Below are positions 1 to 10,953 of a stretch of DNA of 64,000 nt, one piece after another. The stretch comes from Phorcus lineatus (Eukaryota; Mollusca; Gastropoda; Trochida; Trochidae): NCBI GenBank assembly GCA_921293015.1, contig OV121081.1:76277022-76341021 (forward strand), given 5' to 3'. The notes below the pieces were generated by a model. That model searched no databases and had not been told where the DNA came from. It saw only the letters and a list, made by a program, of their open reading frames with translations. The number at the start of each line of letters is the position of its first letter. Position 1 is the stretch's first letter. Position numbers and translations under genes: made by a program.

Positions 1-2080
1 ACATGCACATTCAGCTTTAGTCGATATATATCTGACAATCTGACAAAATGTGCTACTGTAGTTTAAATCATGACTATTGAGGGATTCAGATCTTGTTCAG
101 TGTTGAAAGAGATTTAAATTCACCTATTTTTTTTGCATTTGTGAGGTTGTCAGGTAATGGGTTCCACACTTTAATTGTGTCTGGTAAAAACGAATTTTCA
201 TAGAGTTTTGTCCTACACTTAATTGTTTGGAGCTTAGAACTATTGCTCAGAGTATATGGACTGTTTTCAGAGACAGTTTTAGGAACGATGTCGCATAAGT
301 AATCTGGGGCGAGATAGTTGTACAAATTGTAAATGTTTATCAACTTAATATCTCGCCTTCTCTCAAGTAAAAGTTAAAGTTTAGTTTCAAGGTATAGCAT
401 ATAGTGCGAAGTCCATCTAAATGGAATCGTTCAAGAAGATGATTTATTTCATTCGTACACTTATCCCAAATATGACAGCAATTGTTAAATATCGGCATCA
501 CAAAAGATTTGTACATAGTTTCAAGCGTTTCCGATAGAGGCGATATTTGAAGCTTCTAAGACGGTTACTTTGTCAACAATGCCTTCCAATGTTTTCCAAG
601 AACAGTTACTCTAAAGAGTTATGACAAAATGTTTATGGTTTTGAACTTCTTATATCGGGGTTTGATTCATATATGAAGTCGGAATGTCGTCTCTTTTATG
701 TTTATTAGAAAAGTTTATATTCTCTATTTTTGGGGATAAGAGTTAACCTGCCACTTTCCTACCCAGCTCGAAATTCGGTTTAACTCGTCATTAAGACACG
801 CAGCGGCAACATGGCGATCATCTACAATAACGTATATTGATGTGTCGTCTTTAAAGAGTCGAATTTGACTTTCTATGCCATCGACAATATCATTGATGTA
901 TACACGGAGCCTTGTGGGACGCCAGCAAGTACAGATTTATTATCTGAGCAGAATCTGTCGATGACAACCTTTTGTAATCTATTTTCTAAATAACTTTCAA
1001 ATGAATTCTAAAGTGATCCATCGATGCCGTAGTTCGTTATTTTCGCAATAATTCCTCTATGCAAAACTTTGTCAAACGCTTTGCTAATGCCGCAAAAACA
1101 GCCCGAAACTCTTTACCTTCGTCAAGGCCTTTTGCGATAAAATTATACAAATATGTTAATTGATTAGCTGTAGAGTCTCCCAGAATAAATCCTATTGTAA
1201 ATTTGTAAGATTATCATTATCTCTAAAGAAATTAAATACGTATTTATAAACACATTTTTCGATAACTTTGGATACACAAGTTGTTAGCGCCACAGGTCGA
1301 TAACTGGCACATTCATTAACGCTATTATTCTTATTGAAAGGAAATACAGACTTTTCAAGAGAACAGATAAATAATTTAGTTAACAAGGGCGATACATCTT
1401 TTGCAGTAAATGTACCTATGAGAAATCTATTTCCTATTCCATCCGGCCCTGTTGCTTTTGATGGATCGATTGAGAGTAGAATATTTTGAACCTCGTCACG
1501 TGATAGAATGACTGAGCTCAACGTATTTGTAATGGTTTTAAACTGCATATCGAGTGGTTTCAAATATGGGTCGGCCACTGTAGCTTGATGTACAAAAAAG
1601 TTGTTAAGGACATTAGCAAGAGAATATTTCAGTTTCATTAATTTCAGATAGGTATGTGTGCGCTTCCTGTATCCATCGACTTATAATCGTACACGGTTCT
1701 TTTCATTGCGGCATTTATTTTATTTGATTTATCTCTCATAGTTACGAAGATTGGACAATGATCACTACATATGGGATCAAGAACGCCTGAGCTAAGCACG
1801 CTATTTTCCTGAGTAACAAAAATCAAATCGATTGAAGTACGAGAGCTGTGCGGTATCCTTGTTGGTACATTTATAATCTGGCTGATTCAGGATTTATGAG
1901 TGAGGCAGTCTTCCTAATGGTATTTAGCTCATTCTTGATAAAATTTGGTAAAACTAACAAATGAGTCTTATATTTTGTAGCCAAATATAGTGTGAACATC
2001 TGGTAAATTGGCCCTCGGTTTAATGGCGAAAAGTTCAGTCTAGCGTGCTCTAGTACTTAATTTTGACACATATCAGGTGA
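1..2080 (-). mobile_element. Degenerate non-LTR retrotransposon (LINE), endonuclease-RT remnant
   Basis: Read on the minus strand, pieces of one LINE ORF occur in order. The end of the endonuclease (about 1990-1644) has the motif SDHCPI. The start of the reverse transcriptase (1638-1192) has SKATGPDGIG and SYRPVAL. A further RT block lies at about 1190-1000 (AFDKVLHRGI). The region of the catalytic box is at about 850-720, and a C-terminal block at 343-86 has SFLPDTIKVWNPLP. The frames are broken between blocks. The catalytic box reads FKDD instead of the usual F/YADD, so the copy cannot be active. The layout (endonuclease, RT, WNxLP-type tail) fits the Jockey/CR1/RTE-like assemblage; I cannot fix the clade. 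It is truncated near 2080 and may continue past base 1. Confidence 0.85.
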
Positions 2081-2784
2081 GGGTATTTTTATGATGGAGT
2101 TTAGGATCTTCCGAATGTTGTGATGTTAGAAGTATAAGAATCCTTTGACACCAAATGTCTCTTATTGTGTTTATCACAGTTTATGATAAGTTTTTTATAA
2201 TAACTTTTAGTTTTCTATATCACAGCTAGAGTATATTTTAAAAAATCCCTTTTTAACTGACTTCGTTAAAATTTGAATAATATGTAATATGTTTTACAAC
2301 ATTTTGTACACTATTTGTCGCTATATACTCTGAAATCAACAGAGACGTTCATTTTAAAGCTCGTCTGTTGGTTTCGATAAAAACCTTTATCACATTTAGC
2401 CCATAGTTTTTATCTGTGATATATTATAGCTCGTTGAAAATGTATACTTTATGATTCGCTTAACATGTTCAATCTTATCTGGGTGGGGTGAAACAACAAC
2501 AAGTCCATAACGTGAGTGTGATTTTGAAGAAGTAATCTTTTTGAGCAGGTGAATGTGGAAATTGAACTCTTATCAATAGTTTAAGCTGCAGCTTTTTGTT
2601 ATCATTTTCCACACTTGAAATATATATAACAATATGCACTCTTCAATTTGAATACTAAGGTAAACGACATTTTAGAATACTTTTCATAGATCAGTTTGGT
2701 TATAATTATGCTTAATTGGAATTCATTGACACATTCCTTTTGTCATTAAAAGTCAAGATTTACATTGACCTGTATACACTTCAG

Positions 2785-5700
2785 TGTCTTATTTGTCAGC
2801 TTCTGGAGGAATACTGAGAAATAAACCAATAAACTCCACGGCTGATGCTGCCGGATACTACAGTAGGTATGGGACCGATGACCGATATCGAAGTGGGGCT
2901 GTCCTGACAACGACTGATGGACCCTTCTTCCAAGTTGATTTGCAGGAACTTTATATCGTATTCAGAGTCTTTGTCACATGCGCTAAGAATGGTTTATGTA
3001 AGTATTATATTGAACCGATTTATCACTATTAAATGTTTAGCTGCATGTTTGCACATGGTAAAATATTGATGCAGGTATTGTCATATTTGGTGTATCTTTA
3101 TTATTTCCTCTCGCCACACTTACTGTCTTGACGTTGGGGACTCGCTTATAAGCCTGCGTGAGGCACACTTCTAAATAAATACAAGAGAAGGTTTTTCTAT
3201 TATTTTATTACAAAAACAATCAAAGCATCTTGAAACTTCACATATAATTCTTATTCCCAATTTACCTTTCTATCCTAACTCCCCATACTTACTATACTTC
3301 CCTATACATTACCCAACGTTATCCTATCCTCACTGGCCATGGCTTCTCTAGCGCTGATGGCTTTTCTGCACTGTCCAGCTTCCTAACTTTTCTTGTTTCC
3401 GCTCTGGTCTCCCCCGAAACTACTGTGCATCCCCTTTTTAACCCATCTTGTCATTAATCATTTTCTAGGTGTGTTTTACTTCTATCCAATCATATTCCCT
3501 ATTTCCCCTTTTGACAGCAGTCACTCAACAGTGTTGTTTTAACCTATAACCTCTATCTACGCCCTTTGACCCTGTAACCTCTGTAATATTAGTCTTATGA
3601 CGTCACTAATAATTACCCAATGGTGATCCAATTTCGAACATCTTCCCAGTTATTCATAGTTTCACGTCAACGTTTTGTTTTCTCGTAGTATTTGGCATCT
3701 GAAATGGCTTAAGCCCAACTTTCTCATGAATAATAATTAGATAATGCGTTCCCTACTTCTAGTCTTACCCCAAAACTCATTTTATATTCTTGTTTCGCAT
3801 AATTTACTAACCCAATGTCTCGCATTTTACCGTCTTAATGTCCTTTGTTCTCTTGATTCCTTTTCTCTACATGTTTGCTATTTTCAAATAATATCTCTCT
3901 ATCAAACCTTATTTTAAGCATACTGAATATTTTCAAGTAACTATTATTCTAACTAATTCTCAATATCTCTACATAACACCTTCCCCCTTACAAATATGAG
4001 TCGCCCTCGACTCATGAAGAGCTAGACATCTAACCGAACCAAGTCAATGCAGGGTACACTACGGTAGAGCAATATTCTACCTTAAGTTACCGAATGACCG
4101 AGCCCAAACAAAGTCAGGCATGTAGTATGAATTTGGAATAGAAAAACAGTGACCCAACACCGATTGGCAATGCAAACACAGAACAGTCTAACACCTGAAA
4201 AAGAAAACATGTAAGCACATATAATACGAAGTCCATCTAGAATCACAATATTTAAGAGTTCTGTATGTTCATCCAATATCCGTAAGCCCGCTGCACTGAA
4301 TAATATGAAACGTTACAGTTCATAGTGCACGCATGTCTGCTGCCCCCTCCGAAGCTGAGCGCGTAATCCGAGGTACTGTGCAATAACACAGTGTTCATTT
4401 CCTGACCGATGTTCACAACGTTCCGTTTCCTGGTCACTTATAAATAGGTTATCTCAGTCACTGTTGATGGCTTCAGAAATACTTTTGTACCAGCCTAAGT
4501 ACCATTGAGTCACACTGCATCGCTAATGTTCGTAAAGGTCCTCCCATCCTGACTTAGTAATTAAGCTATCACAGACACATTATAATGTCACCGTTGATAC
4601 GCTAGTAAATCAGGCTAGTCAATGTTTCTGTCTTCCTTTCGCATCCCTTAAGTCACTAATCATTGTTCAGAAGGAATAGATCAGGTCACATATCACATAT
4701 CATGATGCTAAGCTTCACCACTGAAGTCATTCACTGATACATTGATCAAAATTGTACTATTAACACCGTGTGTCCCTAGGTGGGCTCCCTTTTATAGAAC
4801 AGGAAGCTGACACTCGCCGTCACGACCCGCTACTCCAAGACGCCCCTGCAATAGGCACGCCCGTATCTAGTGTTCTAGAGCAGATCACATAACTCCTTCC
4901 GCTGTGACAAACTGACGTATTGGCCCGCCGATATCACGCGACCATACATCATAGAATGCGACGACAGTCTTCTGGATGAAGTTAACAAGAGGACATTGTG
5001 GTATGCATTCACCGGCAGACATCTCCTATAACACTTGAGAAAAAGGATGTCAGAACCAAAACAACACCGACAACAGACATACAATAGGTATTGAGACTAA
5101 GTTTGTATCCAAGAGGAGTATGAAGAATATCAATAAATCATGTAACATACCCTCTTGTTCTTTCCGTAATTGCCCTGATATGAATCAGTAACTGTTCACA
5201 ACAAAAATGACACAGTACGTCATCGACTTTACACTAGTTTGCCTCTGGAGCATATTACTGTATGTAAAACAAATGGTAGTGTAGTCATTATCCTTCTGCT
5301 AATTGTTAGATAACAGACCATGCAGCAGTTAAGCTGAACATGTCACAGACTTTTGATATCTAACATATCGAACAACGTAGACACAACAACAAAGACTGTG
5401 TTTGCATTTGAGAATCTAAGTAGCAAAATAAATACATCGCTGGACAGTGTCACATAGTTAAGTCATTTTTTTTTGGTGTCCATTACATATGTTAATGACA
5501 ACACCATTGCTATGAAAATATTCCTCCGAAGTCTCATATGAAGTCCCAGAAATCCTATGACGGACAATGTGTTGTAACATATGCCCAATAATACGTAAAA
5601 AAAAATTTAAATGTTAGATTCCTCATACCAAACGATCATTAAGGACCGACTATTAATCATTCTTAATCTTAAACCATGCACCGACCTAGAAACATTTATG

Positions 5701-8700
5701 CAAAATATCTTTGTAGTTTTGTACGCCATACATTGTAACATTTTAGGTTCTCATCGAAAGGTGAAAAGCTCCATACCCTTTTAAAAGAGTTTATATGGAA
5801 ATGAAAGTCAGAATGAATACATGTAGGAAAGAGAAAAGTAATTTCAAAAATTGAGATAGAAAAGAGAAGAAATACTAAAATGAAAATGAAAACCATACGT
5901 ATGATTTTGATATAAATTATATTACTCACTTGTATTATATGTATTTATTATTTTAGTATGTGAAGAGAAGCCCAAAAATAATTAGTCGCCTCATACGACA
6001 GGCTACTGGACGTCGCACGGACTGCGCCGTCAAGCCACCGCGGTGCTATTCTAACCAGACTAGAAGATTTTCGTCGCTTTCTAGCCACCCCCGGACACCA
6101 CACGGGGTCTAGGACCTAACAAAGAAAATTCCTGTGTATTAGAGTAATGAAGACGTCGACCGACTACACGTCCATGACGGAACAAGTCTAAAAAATCCAT
6201 TTTCCGTAGAGCTTGGTCTACAAGATGACACTACTGTATTATAACTGGTCTGGAATTTACCTGTACCACTCTCAGTAAGGCCGTACACAAATTACGTTTT
6301 AATGGAAGAATAAAAAGATTTGTCCTAAAAAGATTTAGTCGCCTTTTACGACCGACCTGTGGATGACATTCTTTAAGTATCATCCAAAAGTCTTGGTGCC
6401 ATTCTATCCAGGCACGGACCGGATGCCGTTGCCACTCCCCGGTCACCAAACGGGGTACTACTGCCATTCTCATGCAACACCGCCTCTGAACCGTAAGTCG
6501 ATCGCTACTATGTAGTTAGTCTTCCCTACACTCCATTATTCCTGCTTTCTTACATATCAGAGGAATGAGAAAAGAAAAAAAATATATATCCATTTACACG
6601 ACACGAAACCGACTCTTACGCTGTACTCTTGATACACATTTGATACATCCAATTACATAGAACGACCATATTCCACAACATGTATATACTTCACGTACCG
6701 ACACTTGAGATCACCATTCCATTATTATAAACCGTTCATAATTATCTATATAACATTGTTACTCATCAAATTGAATTGCGTATGCTACTCCGTTATGTTT
6801 GAACAGCATAAACGCTGAAGTGTATCCTCTCAACAATTTCTTTATCCGACGCGCTGTCGACCACGACACTTGTACTTCGTTTGGAACCGTCATTACCCGC
6901 CCAGCGGCAACAACTCTCAAATCAGTACACTCATAATAGAACATGTATTTCGAACGACGTCGCACGACCGTCATATTTTGGATTCTCGAACTGGACGATA
7001 TCTGTATGTTACCCGGGCATACCGCAAGCGAAGTAACCAAGATCTCCTCACACTTGAAGGAGGACGATATGTGTATACAAAGGTCCGTTATGAAAACAGA
7101 ACAACGTTTAGATCTTCGATAAACCATAAGAATAAACACCGCTATCATTGCTCCAATTAAGACCACGTGTAAAGCGACACTCGTATTTACCATAGAATGA
7201 ATTGCACTCGTACTCGTAATTTTAGGAAATGGTGTATTCCATTCTTGACTCTTCACCGACTGTGGTTGTAAAAGTAACGCAATTATCAGTATTAATCGCT
7301 TCAATTTAATAATTATAAGTATAATTAGTACCGTAAGTACTGCACAATATAATAGCGAACATAAAGCCAAAACGTGATAAACATTAGTAAAATCGTCCCA
7401 ATTCGAACTGCTCGTTTCAAAGTCATCAGTAAACGTGTCTAATTCATTGTTTGTAATTACTTCATTCTTTTTCATTTTAGCGATAATTCCATTAAGATTC
7501 GTCTTATATTCCCTATCGGACTTAGCCAACTTTTTCATCGTATGGTCATTGAACTGAATATGAGGAATTTTAAATGGATTTGCCTGCACCCAAGCCGATT
7601 CCTCCTTGAATTTATTGATAAAGGAACTATTAAAAAATTGTGATAAAAGTAGCAAATTTGGAATTTGTAATTGAGATTCGGAAGAAGATTTTACACAGTT
7701 ATGGATGATTTGTCCAAACGCTAGAGTACCTACTCTCGCAGCACATCCACATGGAATTTTGAATAAACATAGTGCACACGCTTTTTGTCTATTAATACGA
7801 CCATCACATGTCAATATAATTTCATCAATACCACTTATTAAAACAACGCCTGGCGACATTTCCATTGTATTCATGTATCATAGACATTTGTGTTAACAAG
7901 CGTGATGTTTATTTTGCGTATGAGTGTACAGGAATTTTAGTTCATACTTCTCTTTCACCGAGGTGTATGGGTGTTTTGACCAATGCGTGGCTGTAGTTGA
8001 ATATAAGCAAAAATGTATTTGAACAAACATGTAGACAGAAAGAACTTAGTTAAGCAATCTCCAAGATTTGCTGCAGTTAAATGATTCTTAAAGAATGCGA
8101 CGTGTCAGCCAAACAGTGAGTGATAATAGATAGAATGATAATCTAGCGGCGTAAAAACGCAAATATAACTTTTCACTGTCGTTGAACAATTTCTTTTACA
8201 ATAACGTGGTATTTTGATATGAGTGTAAGCGATCACCATTAAGTAATTGACTTTATAACAAAGTCGCCCGTTAAAGCAATAGGAACGTAAAAAATCACAA
8301 AATCATGAATCGGTCAAGTTATAAAATTGCCCAATGACCGAGCCCGGTAATGGTGTCTAAAAGGTAAGAAGATGTCTTCAATTAAGATATTGAACTCAAT
8401 GACTCTTTTTTCATGTCAGCTTAACATTAAAACTGCCATTTATAGTTATAAATTCTAAGATTTAGTGCTTAGTTTCTCCCGAAGGACGATAATTGATTCA
8501 GTAGTAATTTAGCACACGGTGGATTTTAATGTCTTAGTACGTAAAAAGATAATTGTTTTATCTGGATCATTTATTTAACACAACATTCCCAGACCACCCC
8601 ATTTCAGTTTGAAAAATAGTGGGTGCTTTAACAAGTTCTTTGTAGATATTTGTGTACAGGTATTTTAGATACCCATGTAAACAGAGGATTGTAATACATG

Positions 8701-10953
8701 TGAGATATACGGATTACGTATTCAAATAATGTGACAGCGTATCAACCGGACCCACTTCTACTAAGTTGGGACATTTATGGGAACGTCTCCGTTTTCGTAA
8801 TTTTATTGACAAAATTAATGCTTTTCCAACACCTGGTAATGAACATCATCATTAATGACATTTTCGTTTTACTATGGGAGAACAGTCACTGTCATAAACG
8901 TATGACGTCATTTCTATGGTTACTTCATCAAAAATGAGTCGAGTTCACGAGGTGTGAAATTGTCAGTAAAGCTGTTGAGACAAACAAATCCTATCTCTAG
9001 TGTATCTGTTTATGTATAGTGCAACGTGTATTTAGTTAGGCGAGAGAGTATAAACGCATGGTAGTATTTGAGTATAGTATAAAATACTATGAATGTATCG
9101 GTGCAATAGTTTTGAGATAGGATTGAATGTAAACGTTGTGTTTTCGGTAAAGGTTATATGTTATGATGTGAACATGAAAGGTTATTTGAATGGGTTTATT
9201 TATAGTGTCGATTACTGTCGTGTGTCGTGTGTCGATTACTATATATTTTCAAAGCAGCGGTAGGATTTTAAATCATGTCCCGTTTCTTTTATTTCCCAAA
9301 TATATATAATGAAATATGTTGCACAATATTACTGTCCTCTCCTTTACTTACTTTAATGCCTCCAAAACATGAGCAGGTGTGCAATTAATAAGCGAGATGG
9401 TATGAAATGATTGAAGTTGTTTTGCCCCTATTGCACCGAACCCGTTCTCACGTCGTTCTTGAATGTGTGCGGTAACTGAATGGCGTAGTGGCAACTGTTA
9501 ATTAAATCATGTATTGGCGAGACGTACAGACGTACAGCACACGGAGGATGATTTACATGTTAAATGTTCTTGCCGTGAAACCAAAATAAAGAACAGGGAA
9601 GAAAGGGCTGGTTTACTATAGATATCGGGCCATTTCATAGTTGCTGTACAATTATTTCGCAGTAAGAACGTAATCAGAACTTATTAGAAACAGTGAGAAC
9701 TACCAAAAACCAGTTGGAATGGTAAAATTGACCTGGTTTTTCATATAAAAAACGAGATAGATTAGTCCAAAACGGAAATGAACTTACTAAGAACGGGGTT
9801 AAATTGATTGAAAACGTGAATAGGAGATGAACATGCCATTTTACCCAATATATTCATGTAAATAAATGCCTGATGACGAGATTAACGTACTGAAACATAT
9901 GAATTAACGTACGGCATGACTGCTTCGAAATTTAATTTTAAAAACAAACACGTTTTATTCTTCTACGAGACAGTTTTAAGATTATATTCTTAAGGATTAG
10001 AACATAGTAAGAACTAATTTGGTGTGACATAGACATAAGACTCTGTCTCTCAGGTTGATATATTTTCTTGTAATTTACATACGATGCAGGTGAACAGGAC
10101 ACTGAGTTTTGATGCAGAATGAAGACTGAGATAAAAAGGCGTAAAGTATATGTCCATATATTACTTCATTCCTTCATTTACAGTAAATACTTTGAAAACT
10201 GCGATGATTGGCGTTTCAAAAAACGGGGAGAACTTTAAAATCTGCGGACAATGGCCAAACAAATATCCTCCAAAGTCCAGTGAGAGAATCTATGGGTATA
10301 CATTGGAGTTTCCCTGCTTGCATGCAGGTCCAGTGCGCTATGTGAAGATCTGGAAAGAAACGAGGGGTAGACTTGGGATTTTGGATATGGATGCTGAAGG
10401 TGTCAGAATACACAAGAATGCAGGTATGATGTTTTATAGATGTAGAAGGTGATCCTAGTCATTTTTTCCTTTTTTTCCTTAAAATGGAAGACGGAAAAGG
10501 AAAATCGGCTATATCTATCACCTAGTGGCAAAAGTGTGAAATAATTTCATCAAAACGTTTGATCAAAACTTTATCTTAAACTTGAAGAGTGTTGATTTCA
10601 AAAGCGTAAACTTCTTGGAAATTACTGCGTTAAAAAATAGTTGATAAGGAAGCTATTTTATAGAAGAATATGAACATTAACTCGGCTTAAAGAGAATAAA
10701 ACCATATTTGTTTTAAAAACAAATGTTTTCTGTTTAAGTGCTCAGTCAAACAATGCGAAAGATATCCTCCACAAGGGGCCAGAACTCTACGTCAGTGACC
10801 GTATCCAGCCTGATTCACTGTGCCATGCGTTGTCAAGTTCAGTTCTGTCGCTTTTTCAGCTACAGCGCACAGCAACAACCAAACTGTCTCCTAGCTTACA
10901 ACGGAAATACAGTTAGAGATCTAATATGGGGAAGCTGGTCCTGTAGTTTTTGA
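2785..10953 (+). CDS. Fucolectin-like (FTP / F5-8 type C) lectin with C-terminal PAN/apple domain, 5' partial
   Basis: Three exons, 2785-2997, 10184-10423 and 10739-10953, joined by GT-AG introns, encode about 221 residues up to a TGA. Both junctions split a codon after its first base and phases match (t+ta gives Leu, g+tg gives Val). The first two exons form a galactose-binding-like domain: NKPINSTADAAGYY near the start, FFQVDL in the middle, then GVSKNGENFKICG and a final strand GPVRYVKIW. This is the FTP pattern of fucolectins, secreted sugar-binding proteins used in innate recognition. The last exon is cysteine-rich (HCAMRCQVQFCRFFSY) and ends in NCLLAYNG, which matches a PAN/apple module. 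The first exon opens with two bases of a codon, so at least one upstream exon with the signal peptide is missing; none was identified in 2080-2784. Intron 1 carries an antisense retroelement. Confidence 0.78.
3091..3978 (-). mobile_element. Solo or residual LTR of a Ty3/Gypsy-like retroelement
   Basis: On the minus strand an 888-bp block starts TGTTATG directly after a polypurine tract and ends ATACA, giving the TG...CA termini expected of an LTR. Inside it are an AT-rich U3-like half, a TTAAAAAGGGG box that could serve as TATA, and AATAAA/AATAATAG polyadenylation-like signals near the end. No second copy was seen in the window, so the element is 5'-truncated or only this LTR is left. It sits in intron 1 of the lectin gene, antisense to it. 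Boundaries are inferred from the termini; no target-site duplication could be confirmed. Confidence 0.6.
3979..4015 (-). promoter_or_regulatory. Polypurine tract and adjacent hairpin before the LTR
   Basis: The minus strand reads AAGGGGGAAGG at 3989-3979, immediately before the TG start of the LTR. This is the usual place for the primer of plus-strand DNA synthesis. Just upstream, 3996-4015 is a perfect 8-bp stem (ATGAGTCG / CGACTCAT) with a 4-base loop. The hairpin may be chance or a conserved part of this element's end. Confidence 0.6.
4789..4796 (-). promoter_or_regulatory. TATA-box-like promoter inside the retroelement 3' region
   Basis: The minus strand has CTATAAAAGGGAGCCC here, preceded by a locally GC-rich stretch (about 4800-4880), unlike the AT-rich surroundings. 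It would drive transcription toward the LTR. No convincing coding exon follows, although a T-rich tract ending TTTTTCAG at about 4197 resembles a splice acceptor. It could be an internal promoter of the element, an older inserted LTR promoter, or chance. Confidence 0.3.
5981..6110 (-). repeat. SINE relic, copy 1
   Basis: On the minus strand the block runs from CCCCGTGTGGTGTCCGGGG through TTAGAATAGCACC to TCGTATGAGGCGACTAA. It resembles a block I know from tRNA-derived SINEs common in gastropod genomes (recollection, not a search). A second diverged copy lies at 6335-6457 in the same orientation. Confidence 0.5.
6335..6457 (-). repeat. SINE relic, copy 2
   Basis: This is a diverged copy of the 5981-6110 block in the same orientation. 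It has CCCCGTTTGGTGACCGGGG, TAGAATGGCACC and TCGTAAAAGGCGACTAA. The open reading frame across it is a by-product of the repeat. Confidence 0.5.
6759..7874 (-). CDS. Env-like glycoprotein C-terminal part of a retroelement (relic)
   Basis: This is an open frame of 371 codons on the minus strand, starting at an ATG with an in-frame stop just upstream. It has a cysteine cluster near residues 23-60 (including KIPCGCAA), a polar middle with acidic and Asn/Ser-rich stretches, and hydrophobic segments at about 165-189 and 233-252. The second segment is followed by the basic stop-transfer YRRSKR and a roughly 115-residue tail ending AYAIQFDE. This pattern fits the C-terminal half of an Env-like surface protein of invertebrate LTR retroelements. 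Family assignment is inference. It lies 5' of the LTR at 3091-3978 on the same strand, as env should. No gag, protease, RT or integrase was recognised upstream, so the copy is incomplete. Confidence 0.55.
   Translation of the reverse strand: MNTMEMSPGVVLISGIDEIILTCDGRINRQKACALCLFKIPCGCAARVGTLAFGQIIHNCVKSSSESQLQIPNLLLLSQFFNSSFINKFKEESAWVQANPFKIPHIQFNDHTMKKLAKSDREYKTNLNGIIAKMKKNEVITNNELDTFTDDFETSSSNWDDFTNVYHVLALCSLLYCAVLTVLIILIIIKLKRLILIIALLLQPQSVKSQEWNTPFPKITSTSAIHSMVNTSVALHVVLIGAMIAVFILMVYRRSKRCSVFITDLCIHISSSFKCEEILVTSLAVCPGNIQISSSSRIQNMTVVRRRSKYMFYYECTDLRVVAAGRVMTVPNEVQVSWSTARRIKKLLRGYTSAFMLFKHNGVAYAIQFDE
7875..10183. other. Lectin intron 1, distal part
   Basis: This is AT-rich intronic DNA between the Env-like ORF and the second lectin exon. 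I see no coding block, RNA gene or clear repeat, and no second LTR. The 5' boundary of the retroelement must lie somewhere here. Confidence 0.5.

Noticed and set aside
6870..7160. 96-codon plus-strand frame
   Set aside because: Complement of the Env-like ORF.
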